This document shows, piece after piece, positions 9,825 to 18,532 of a DNA stretch of 33,586 nt. The first letter of the stretch is position 1. Every line of letters begins with the position of its first letter. The stretch spans positions 1-33,586 of the forward strand of contig DAOVXU010000002.1 of the NCBI GenBank assembly GCA_030635995.1. Direction: 5' to 3'. The notes beneath the pieces were generated by a model. It did not search any database, had not been told where the DNA came from, and was given only the letters and a program-made list of their open reading frames with translations. Source of the stretch: Arcobacter sp. Its GTDB lineage: Bacteria; Campylobacterota; Campylobacteria; Campylobacterales; Arcobacteraceae. A program made the position numbers and the translations under genes.

Positions 9825-9928
9825 AATAGTGTAATTTTTGCACTATATGGCACGATTATGCTTCTTGAAATACTTGAGTATTCCTGCGAAGCCTAATCAT
9901 ACCATATAGCACAAAACTTACACTATTT
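9824..9928. repeat. 105-nt imperfect palindrome / long hairpin between fliE and flgC
   Basis: Left arm 9824-9864 and right arm 9888-9928 (41 nt each) are complementary at 35/41 positions; the central AATACT..AGTATT extends the stem. Confidence 0.88.
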
Positions 9929-9963
9929 GAGTTTTGTAAGTTTAGAATAAGAAAGGATATAAT

Positions 9964-10428
9964 ATGGGATTTTTTGATGGATATAATGTAGCAACATCTG
10001 GGATGACGGCTCAGAGAACTAGAATAAATACAGTGAGTGCTAATATTGCTAATGCACAAACAACGCATAGTGCTGATGGTGGTCCTTATAAAAAACAAAA
10101 TGTTGTATTTGAAGAGATTTTATTAAATAAGCAAAAGGATGCAACATCTTCTGAGCGAGGAGTAAAAAATTCTAATAATAGTAATTCTTTTTCTCCTGTT
10201 GGTGTTGGGGTAAAAGAGATTGTTGATGCAAAAGGTCAGCCTATAATGAGATACGAACCTGCACATCCAGATGCAAATAATGATGGTTATGTAGCATATC
10301 CAAATATAAATCCTGTAATAGAGATGACAGATTTAATAGAAGCTATGAGAAGTTATGAAGCTAATTTATCAGCATTTCAAACTCAAAAAACAATGGATAC
10401 AAAGACTATTGATATTTTAAAAGGTTAA
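9964..10428 (+). CDS. flgC: Flagellar basal-body rod protein FlgC
   Basis: N-terminus GFFDGYNVATSGMTAQRTRINTVSANIANAQTT and C-terminus MTDLIEAMRSYEANLSAFQTQKTMDTKTIDILKG. Confidence 0.93.
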   Translation: MGFFDGYNVATSGMTAQRTRINTVSANIANAQTTHSADGGPYKKQNVVFEEILLNKQKDATSSERGVKNSNNSNSFSPVGVGVKEIVDAKGQPIMRYEPAHPDANNDGYVAYPNINPVIEMTDLIEAMRSYEANLSAFQTQKTMDTKTIDILKG

Positions 10429-10446
10429 TTTTTTGGAGGAATTTAA

Positions 10447-12168
10447 ATGTCTAGTGATATATTAAAAAGTGAAATTTTACCTAATGTTAAGGTTGATAAA
10501 GAATCACCTGCATCTAAGGTTCCTAGTGATGAGGTTAAAAAGGAAGGTGTATCTCTTTTTGATTCAATACTTTCTAAAACAAAATCTAAAGTTACATTAT
10601 CTAAAGAGGTGACTTCTCAAAGTAAACAAAATACTATTGTAGAAAAAAAAGAAGTAAATAGTGCAAAAATATTAGAAAATATAAAGGTAGAACCATCTAA
10701 AGTATCACTTTTAGATAGAATGGCTAGTAATTTAAAAGCAGATTCTCCTTTAGATAAAACAAAAAAAGATATAAAACCTGAAGTTGATAATAAAACATTA
10801 TTTGATAAATTAACAACGAATAAAATACAAATAGATACAAAAAAAGATGATATTCCAAAAGAGGGAATAAAAAATCAAGAATTTGAAAAATTAAATTTAA
10901 AAATAGAAAAACCTGATATTGGAAAATTAAAAACTGAAGATAATAGTGCTGAAAAAAAGATTGTTATACCTGCTAAAAAAGTAGAAATAAAAGAGACTCA
11001 AAATAGTAATATAATCGAAAAGAATATATCTAAAGCTGATATTGAAAAGTTGAATAAGTTGTCTAAACAAGAAGATAATAAAATTTTTATAGATGATTTA
11101 GTAAATAGTATAAATAGTATAAAAAGTGAAGATATAGTTAATGATAAAAATAATAAAAAACCTATATCAAATCAAAAAGAGAAAAAAATCTCTTTATTAG
11201 ATAGTTTAGTAGAACAAACAAAGGTTAAAACTCAAGCTGAAGATATACCTAGTGATAAAAAAGTATTAGAACATAGTAAAGAGAAAATAGATGAAACACC
11301 TCTTCAAGCAAAGATATTTTTATCAAATCAAAGGGTTCAAAAAGAGATCCTTTCTGGACAAAAAATAGTTGAAGCTAAAGAGATGTTAAATAGTAAAGAG
11401 AAATCAGTATCAAATATTAAAAAGAGTGCAGATACTTTAGAGTTGAATTCTAGTAAAATAGAGATAGTTGAAGAGGAAAGTTTAACAGATAAAAAAGATA
11501 TAAAAATAGTTGGAACTAAAACTGATATAAAAGAGCAACTAAAACAACAAAATAATATGTTAAATAAAATATTTTTAAATCAAACTAAAGGTAGTGAAAC
11601 AATTACATTATTAAAAGAAGTTGAGATTAAAAATGATAAAAAATCAGTAGAGGTTAAAAGTGTAAAAGAGAATGCAATTAAAGTAGATGAAGATATAAAA
11701 GTAACAGTTGAACAAACTGTAGCGCAAAGTATAACAACTAAGATTGTTGAATCAAAACAAAAAATGAACTCTTTTATGTCTGATGTCGCTAAAAATATCT
11801 ATTTAAATTATAAACCACCAATTACGGCATTTAGAATTAGATTAGACCCTGCGAATTTAGGAAGTATTGCTATTATGATGAAAAGTGATAAAGCTAATAA
11901 TTCTATATCTGTTAGTTTAAATATGTCCCAAAGCAGTACATTAGAGACATTTAGTGAAAATAGAGGTACATTACAAAATGCACTAAATAAAGTTTTTGAT
12001 ACTGAATCAACTTTCTCTTTAGATTTTGGTATGCAAGATAGCGATAATAGTTCTTTTGAGCAGTTTAATCAGCAACAAAATAGCAATCAATCAAATTCAC
12101 AAAATAGTAGTGAAGATATAAATATAAAAAATGAAGAAGAGATAGTAGAAGATCAAAGTTATATGTAG
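10447..12168 (+). CDS. fliK: Flagellar hook-length control protein FliK
   Basis: Long Lys/Ser/Glu-rich ruler region, then a Flg_hook-type C-domain (FRIRLDPANLGSIAIMMKSDKANNSISVSLNMSQSSTLETF). Confidence 0.82.
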   Translation: MSSDILKSEILPNVKVDKESPASKVPSDEVKKEGVSLFDSILSKTKSKVTLSKEVTSQSKQNTIVEKKEVNSAKILENIKVEPSKVSLLDRMASNLKADSPLDKTKKDIKPEVDNKTLFDKLTTNKIQIDTKKDDIPKEGIKNQEFEKLNLKIEKPDIGKLKTEDNSAEKKIVIPAKKVEIKETQNSNIIEKNISKADIEKLNKLSKQEDNKIFIDDLVNSINSIKSEDIVNDKNNKKPISNQKEKKISLLDSLVEQTKVKTQAEDIPSDKKVLEHSKEKIDETPLQAKIFLSNQRVQKEILSGQKIVEAKEMLNSKEKSVSNIKKSADTLELNSSKIEIVEEESLTDKKDIKIVGTKTDIKEQLKQQNNMLNKIFLNQTKGSETITLLKEVEIKNDKKSVEVKSVKENAIKVDEDIKVTVEQTVAQSITTKIVESKQKMNSFMSDVAKNIYLNYKPPITAFRIRLDPANLGSIAIMMKSDKANNSISVSLNMSQSSTLETFSENRGTLQNALNKVFDTESTFSLDFGMQDSDNSSFEQFNQQQNSNQSNSQNSSEDINIKNEEEIVEDQSYM

Positions 12169-12924
12169 ATGGAATCATTAGTTGCTCTTTTAGATCAAAA
12201 TACAATATATATATTTCTTTTACTTTTTGCTAGAGTATTAGCGTTTATGGCATTTATGCCAATTTTTGGACATACAAGTGTATCCCCTACAATAAGAGTT
12301 GCAATATCTTTTTATCTATCAATTTTTTTATTTCCATTAATTGATGTAGAGTTGATAAATATTACTAGTGATGCCGATTTTCTAAAAAGTATTATTGGTG
12401 AAATTACACTAGGATTAGTTGCTGCTGCTATGGTTCAAATAATATTTTCTGCTGTTCAAATTGTAGGAGATTTAATAGGTTTTGCAACGGCACTTTCTAT
12501 GGCGAATATGTTTGATCCTGCTACAGGAACTCAGCAAGGTATAATTAGTAGATTTTTATTTATGTTAGTATTGGTTTTATATTTTCAAACAGGTATGTAT
12601 GAAGTGACACTTTTAATGCTTGGTAGTAGTTTTGGGATGATACATCTTGGTCAATTTAATATTTTTGATTATGATATAGTTTCTATGGCAATAACAGAGG
12701 TAAATAATATGTTTATATTTGCTTTTGCTTTTTCATTTCCTCTGTTTTTTATAGGCTTTATATTAGATATTTATTATGGTTATGGTACAAAATCTATGCC
12801 AGCATTTTCACCATTTATTGTAACTTTTCAAATAAAATTCACATTGATTTTTGTATTTTTAATGTTGGGGCTAGATATATTTGCACATAGTCTTGAAACA
12901 TATTTTATTAGTAAATTTAGTTAA
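12169..12924 (+). CDS. fliR: Flagellar export protein FliR
   Basis: Multi-TM; RVLAFMAFMPIFGHTSVSPTIRVAISFYLSIFLFP and GDLIGFATALSMANMFDPATGTQ are FliR hallmarks. Confidence 0.93.
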   Translation: MESLVALLDQNTIYIFLLLFARVLAFMAFMPIFGHTSVSPTIRVAISFYLSIFLFPLIDVELINITSDADFLKSIIGEITLGLVAAAMVQIIFSAVQIVGDLIGFATALSMANMFDPATGTQQGIISRFLFMLVLVLYFQTGMYEVTLLMLGSSFGMIHLGQFNIFDYDIVSMAITEVNNMFIFAFAFSFPLFFIGFILDIYYGYGTKSMPAFSPFIVTFQIKFTLIFVFLMLGLDIFAHSLETYFISKFS

Positions 12925-12944
12925 GAAAAGGGATCTAGTTTAAT

Positions 12945-13994
12945 ATGGCTGATGCAGATAAAGACTCCAAAACCGAAGAGGCCACCTCCAAGAAGATTGA
13001 AGACTCTAAAGCAGAGGGGAATGTTCCAAAATCTGCTGAAGTTCCAGGTGCTGCAATCTTATTTTTTTCCTCAATTTATTTATTATTTTTTGCAGGAGAT
13101 ATTTTTGAAAATATACAAAAAATGATGCTTTATGTTTTTAGTTTTATTGGGGAAGATATTGATGGTACAGTTTTATTTACTATTACCTATACTGTTATAA
13201 ATACACTTCTGTATTCTTTAACGCCACTATTTATTATGGTCGTTTTTTTAGCTGTAATTTTTAATGTAATGCAATTTGGTTTTATATTGACACCTCTAAA
13301 ATTAGAATTATCAAAAATAAATCCATTTACTGGATTCTCAAATGTATTTAGTTTAAAAAAAGGTCTTGAAGCACTTAAATTAACAGCAAAATTAACAATT
13401 ATTTTTATAGTTATGGTTATTATATTAGTTATTGTTTGGGATGATATTTTAGTGATGATGGATATGACTATACATGGTTCTATCTCATTGATTATTAATC
13501 TTATAGGTTATTTTCTTGTAGCTATTTTGCTTATTGTAATCATTTTTGCTATAATAGATTTTTTCTTTACGAGACATTATTATTTTGAACAATTAAAAAT
13601 GACAAAGCAAGAGATAAAAGATGAACATAAACAAATGGATGGTGATCCTCTAGTAAAAGGTAGAATTAGATCTATTCAGATGAAGATGTCTCGTCAAAGG
13701 ATGATGAAAGATGTAGCAGATGCTGATGTAGTTATAACCAATCCTACACATTATGCAGTTGCATTACAATATAAACAAGGTGAACAAAATGCACCTAAAA
13801 TGGTGGGAAAAGGGATAGATTTTTTAGCAATAAAGATGAAAGATGTAGCTAGAGAGAACAATATCCCAATTATAGAAAATCCAGCAATGGCAAGAGCTTT
13901 GTACGATCAATTAGATATAGAGCAAGAGGTTCCTGAAGAGTTTTATAAAGCGATTGCTGAGATTTTTACATATATATATGAATTGAATAAATAG
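12945..13994 (+). CDS. flhB: Flagellar export protein FlhB
   Basis: DKDSKTEEATSKKIEDSKAEGNVPKSAEV N-terminus, and the autocleavage NPTH motif in VVITNPTHYAVALQY. Confidence 0.95.
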   Translation: MADADKDSKTEEATSKKIEDSKAEGNVPKSAEVPGAAILFFSSIYLLFFAGDIFENIQKMMLYVFSFIGEDIDGTVLFTITYTVINTLLYSLTPLFIMVVFLAVIFNVMQFGFILTPLKLELSKINPFTGFSNVFSLKKGLEALKLTAKLTIIFIVMVIILVIVWDDILVMMDMTIHGSISLIINLIGYFLVAILLIVIIFAIIDFFFTRHYYFEQLKMTKQEIKDEHKQMDGDPLVKGRIRSIQMKMSRQRMMKDVADADVVITNPTHYAVALQYKQGEQNAPKMVGKGIDFLAIKMKDVARENNIPIIENPAMARALYDQLDIEQEVPEEFYKAIAEIFTYIYELNK

Positions 13995-14003
13995 GAAATA
14001 AAA

Positions 14004-16001
14004 GTGAATATTCTAATATCTTTGTTCTTAGTTTTAACAATAGGTTTTGCTAAAAAAGATTTTTATTATAGTTTTATCGATGAAGATAAAAATCAGATGG
14101 AACAATATAAAAAAGATAAAATATCTGGAGGAAATGATAAATTATCTTATATTAAAAGGTTAGTTCGAGAAGGGCAACTAAATGAAGCTTATAAAAGTAT
14201 TGTAAAGTTTAAAGAAGAGAATAGTATAAAAGTTTTAAAATCTACTGTTGAGATACTGTATGCTGAAATTTTATATAAAAGAGGTAGTAAAAAATTTGCT
14301 ATAAAAGGTGCAGCTTTACTTGAAAATGCTATAAATAATGGGACAATTATTGAATCTGATCTTTTAGAAGCATTACGATTATTAGTGAAATTAGAGATAA
14401 AAATAAATAAAATAAAAGAAGCAAAATTTTATGCAAATTCTATTGTTGAAAGTTTTGATGATCCCTTGTCTCAAGCTTATGGAAAAATAGCTGAAGCACA
14501 AATATCAACGCATAGAAGAAAATATAAAAATTCAATTAGAATATTATATAAAATATTAGTAAAAACAAAAGATATTGAAGTAGCTACAGTTGTCGCTGAT
14601 GAATTGTATGATGTATATGTTTTAAATGGTGAAGATGAAAAAGCACACAATTTAGCAACTAAAGTTTTAAAAAAGAATATTGCATATTATGCTAATGATA
14701 GTTTTTTAGCATTAAAAAAAGTTGATAAACTAATAAAAGCTCAGATGCCACACTTAGCAATACAAATTTTGAAAATGTTACTTAAAAATGCAAAACAAAA
14801 AGAGAGTATTAATACATTTAAATATAAGTTAGCAAATGCCTATATGTCTATAAAAACTTTTGAAACACAATATATGCTTGAAGCAAAAGAGTTATATAAA
14901 GATTTAATAAGTTCAAAACGAGGTAATCCTTATAAAAAAAGAGCAAAGATGTATATTGATGAGATATTGATGAGAGAAGGGAAACTTTCTCCAGCTTTAA
15001 TAGTACGAAAATATCCACATTCAGAACCAATGCAAGAAAAATCATTGATGCAAGAGTTATTAAATCAAGCTAACAATCATGAATATGATAGGGTTAATAA
15101 AGTTAAAAAAATATATAGAAAGATTAGTATAGTAACTGCAAGAAGATATGGATTTACAAATATTAAAGAAGTATTTATTAGTATTGATGAGGATATGATT
15201 AGATATTATTTAAAAGATGACAAATGTTTAGAGTTGTCCAAGGTCCTTAAAAAGATAGATATAGGAGCATTAAAAAAGATAATAATAGACAATGAAGCAA
15301 ATGAGAAGATGTTTAATTGTTTATTGGAATATCCAAGTAAAGTAACTTTTAATATAGCAAATAAGGCATTTGCAGATAGTAAGAATGGAAATATATATTT
15401 ATACCTAGAAAAGATAGCATTGCAGTTGAATTTAAATGAAGAGGCATATAAATTGTCTCAAAATTTAGATATGGTTGAAAAAGATAAGGAGTTATATAAA
15501 AGTAAGGAATTTTTATATAGATTTTTAATATATGGTAAACTGAATAATAAATACAAGATGGAAAAGTTTTTTGCCTATGCTTTACGAAATAAACATTATA
15601 TTGAACAAAATGAAAATGAACCATTAATAATTGACTTTTATTATCAATATTATCTATATTTAATTGATAAGAATAAAGAGAAACAAGCTATAAAAATATT
15701 AAAAAAATTATATGATGCTCAAAATAAGATGGATGCATTTGTTTATTCTCCATTTGTAGAGATGCAATTATCTTTAGAGGAAAAATTGGATGACAATTAT
15801 AAAGGTGCATTGGAATACTTAGAATTAGCACTTGATAATCCAAGAAATATAAAACCAAATGATTTAGTACAAATATATTTTGAGATGTCAAAGATATATA
15901 AAAAGCTAGGAAAAGAAAATAGATATAAGCATATGATAGATAAGTGTAAAGATGTAAAAGATGCAGATAGTTTATATAAAAAGATGTGTGATAAGTCTTG
16001 A
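14004..16001 (+). CDS. Secreted TPR/helical-repeat protein (candidate PflA-type motor accessory protein)
   Basis: Signal peptide MNILISLFLVLTIGFA, about 650 aa of helical repeats, located between flhB and fliI. Confidence 0.68.
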   Translation: MNILISLFLVLTIGFAKKDFYYSFIDEDKNQMEQYKKDKISGGNDKLSYIKRLVREGQLNEAYKSIVKFKEENSIKVLKSTVEILYAEILYKRGSKKFAIKGAALLENAINNGTIIESDLLEALRLLVKLEIKINKIKEAKFYANSIVESFDDPLSQAYGKIAEAQISTHRRKYKNSIRILYKILVKTKDIEVATVVADELYDVYVLNGEDEKAHNLATKVLKKNIAYYANDSFLALKKVDKLIKAQMPHLAIQILKMLLKNAKQKESINTFKYKLANAYMSIKTFETQYMLEAKELYKDLISSKRGNPYKKRAKMYIDEILMREGKLSPALIVRKYPHSEPMQEKSLMQELLNQANNHEYDRVNKVKKIYRKISIVTARRYGFTNIKEVFISIDEDMIRYYLKDDKCLELSKVLKKIDIGALKKIIIDNEANEKMFNCLLEYPSKVTFNIANKAFADSKNGNIYLYLEKIALQLNLNEEAYKLSQNLDMVEKDKELYKSKEFLYRFLIYGKLNNKYKMEKFFAYALRNKHYIEQNENEPLIIDFYYQYYLYLIDKNKEKQAIKILKKLYDAQNKMDAFVYSPFVEMQLSLEEKLDDNYKGALEYLELALDNPRNIKPNDLVQIYFEMSKIYKKLGKENRYKHMIDKCKDVKDADSLYKKMCDKS

Positions 16002-17311
16002 GTTTAGATATAGATAATATTTTAAATAATATCAGTATGGATAACTTAATAGTCCCTTTTGGTAGAATTCATAAGATAAATAGTACAACAATAGTTGCAA
16101 GTGGTTTGGTTGTGGCTATTGGTGATGTTGTAAAGATAGAATCAGAAATGCACTTATATACTGTACTTGGAATGGTTGCTTCAATTGTAGAAGATGAATT
16201 TACAGTTGTGCCATTTTCTTTTATAGATGGATTTAGAATAAATGATAAAGTTTATTTACAAAAAGATGGACTTAATGTAAAGTGTGGTTATGGTCTTTTA
16301 GGTAGGGTAGTAAATGCTATGGGAGAGCCAATAGATGAGAAAGGTAAAATTCAAGATTTAGAAGAGACATCACCTATAAATAAAGAATCTATATCTCCTT
16401 TAAAAAGGGGAATTATAAGTGAAAAATTCTCAACTGGGGTAAAATCGATTGATTCTATGCTCACTTGTGGAAAAGGACAAAAAGTTGGTATTTTTGCTGG
16501 TTCTGGTGTGGGTAAATCTACACTTATGGGAATGATTGTAAAAGGTTGTCAAGCTCAAATAAAAGTTATAGCACTTATAGGGGAAAGAGGTAGAGAGATA
16601 CCTGAATTTATCCACTATAATCTTGGAAATAATTTAGAAAATATAGTGATAGTAACAGCAACTAGTGATGAATCATCCTTAATGAGAAAATATGGAGCAT
16701 TTACAGCTATGGCTATTGCTGAATATTTTAGAGATAAAGGGCATGATGTACTACTTATGATGGATTCTGTTACAAGATTTGCTATGGCACAAAGAGAGAT
16801 AGGACTTAGTACTGGTGAACCACCTGGTAGGGGTGGATACCCACCTTCTGTATTTGCACTTTTACCTCAACTTATGGAGAGAGCTGGAGCGAATGAGAAA
16901 GGGACTATGACTGCATTTTTTACAGTTCTTGTAGATGGTGATGATATGAGTGATCCTATTGCTGATCAAAGTAGGTCTATCTTAGATGGGCATATTATTT
17001 TAACTAGAGAACTAACAGAACAAGGTTTTTATCCACCTATTGATCTACTTCAAAGTGCTTCAAGAGTTATAGATAAGGTTATCTCTAAAGACCAATATAA
17101 TGGTTTTTTAAAGTTAAAAAGGGTATTATCATTAATAAAAGAGAATGAAGTGTTGATAAGAGTAGGGGCATATAAAAAAGGTATGGATTTGGAACTTGAT
17201 CGAGCTTTAGCAAAAAAAGATAAGATTAGAGAGTTTTTAACTCAAGATACAAATTCTAGCTATTCTTATGATGAAGTTATAAATAAATTCTTAGGAGTTG
17301 CAAATGATTGA
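15998..17311 (+). CDS. fliI: Flagellum-specific ATPase FliI
   Basis: Walker A GKGQKVGIFAGSGVGKSTLMGMI; IALIGERGREIPEFI; STGEPPGRGGYPPSVFALLPQLMERAG. Confidence 0.95.
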   Translation: MSLDIDNILNNISMDNLIVPFGRIHKINSTTIVASGLVVAIGDVVKIESEMHLYTVLGMVASIVEDEFTVVPFSFIDGFRINDKVYLQKDGLNVKCGYGLLGRVVNAMGEPIDEKGKIQDLEETSPINKESISPLKRGIISEKFSTGVKSIDSMLTCGKGQKVGIFAGSGVGKSTLMGMIVKGCQAQIKVIALIGERGREIPEFIHYNLGNNLENIVIVTATSDESSLMRKYGAFTAMAIAEYFRDKGHDVLLMMDSVTRFAMAQREIGLSTGEPPGRGGYPPSVFALLPQLMERAGANEKGTMTAFFTVLVDGDDMSDPIADQSRSILDGHIILTRELTEQGFYPPIDLLQSASRVIDKVISKDQYNGFLKLKRVLSLIKENEVLIRVGAYKKGMDLELDRALAKKDKIREFLTQDTNSSYSYDEVINKFLGVAND

Positions 17312-18518
17312 TTTAACTAGTAGTATGATGTACAGAATTGGTAATCTTGATGTTCAAAATGAGAGAATTTCATATCAAATGAGTACAGGAAAAGTTATCG
17401 ATAGAGGTAGTGATGATTCTGTACTTTATGGTAGGTATCTTGATGTAGAAGATAATCTTAGGACACATGAGGGGCTTAAAGTACAAATTGAAAAAACTAC
17501 AGCTCAAAATAATGTAGCAGATTCAAGTGTAGATGAGATAAAAAAGACTTTAGACAGTATGAAAGTTGATTTATTAAAATCATTAAATTCTGGAATGACA
17601 AGATCAGATCGACTGGCAGTTGCAACTAATATGGAAGGGATGAGAGAAAATCTTATAACTTTATCAAATACAACAGTTGATGGAGAATATCTTTTTAGTG
17701 GTTCGAATACAACAAAACAAACATTTATAAAAGATAATGATTTTGAAGTTACTGGAAAAGTAGATTTTGGTGGAAATGGACACTTACGGAATATTGCAGT
17801 AGATCCAGGTGTATATCGGGATAGAGGAGTTACTGCTCATGATGTTTTAATGTATAGTGTAGATACTTCAAGTGCTGAGGATAAAATAAGTTTTCAAGAG
17901 GTAGATATTGTTGTGGATGAAAATGGTAATACATGGAAACTTAATGGATCAAAAGATCAACTTGTAAAATTGAATGAACAAGGTGTTGAAACGGCTGAAT
18001 ATTTAAAAGTTACAAATGATGGGGGTACTCCTAAAACATATACTAGTGAAACATTAACTGATGCTAATAATGCTAGTAGAATTAAAGATAGTACAGCTTC
18101 AGGTTTACTATTGGAAGCAAAACATAGTATTTTTGAAGATTTAAATGTAATAATAAATGCATTAAAAGGGTACAATACTCAATTAACAGATGATGCAAAT
18201 GATGGTAAACAAGGTACAGTTGCAACAGATGAAGAGGTAAGAGATACCCTATCTAACTATCTTGGAAAATTATCTAACCAATATGATGCAACAAATATTG
18301 GTCATGCTGAACTTGGTGGAAGAAATAAGATTTTTGAAACAGCATTAGAGAGTTTAACTGCAAAAGTTACACACTATAATATCTTGATGCAAGAGACAAA
18401 TGGTGCAGATATGGCTAAACTTGCTATGGAATCAAAATCATTGGAGATGACATACAATGCACTTTATTCAACAGTATCGAAAATGCATCAATTATCTTTA
18501 GTAAATTTTATAAATTAA
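17304..18518 (+). CDS. flgL: Flagellar hook-associated protein FlgL
   Basis: Flagellin-like N-terminus and TTVDGEYLFSGSNTTKQTF; ATG at 17304 (overlapping the fliI stop) preferred over the TTG at 17298. Confidence 0.85.
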   Translation: MIDLTSSMMYRIGNLDVQNERISYQMSTGKVIDRGSDDSVLYGRYLDVEDNLRTHEGLKVQIEKTTAQNNVADSSVDEIKKTLDSMKVDLLKSLNSGMTRSDRLAVATNMEGMRENLITLSNTTVDGEYLFSGSNTTKQTFIKDNDFEVTGKVDFGGNGHLRNIAVDPGVYRDRGVTAHDVLMYSVDTSSAEDKISFQEVDIVVDENGNTWKLNGSKDQLVKLNEQGVETAEYLKVTNDGGTPKTYTSETLTDANNASRIKDSTASGLLLEAKHSIFEDLNVIINALKGYNTQLTDDANDGKQGTVATDEEVRDTLSNYLGKLSNQYDATNIGHAELGGRNKIFETALESLTAKVTHYNILMQETNGADMAKLAMESKSLEMTYNALYSTVSKMHQLSLVNFIN

Positions 18519-18532
18519 TTTTTTAGTCTTAC

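Noticed and set aside
9856-10098. Minus-strand ORF over the palindrome and flgC
   Set aside because: Overlaps flgC antisense; openness explained by the palindrome and codon shadow.
14848-15891. Three minus-strand ORFs within the TPR gene
   Set aside because: Short, low-complexity antisense shadows of a coding gene.
16430-16615. Minus-strand ORF within fliI
   Set aside because: Antisense to a highly conserved ATPase core.
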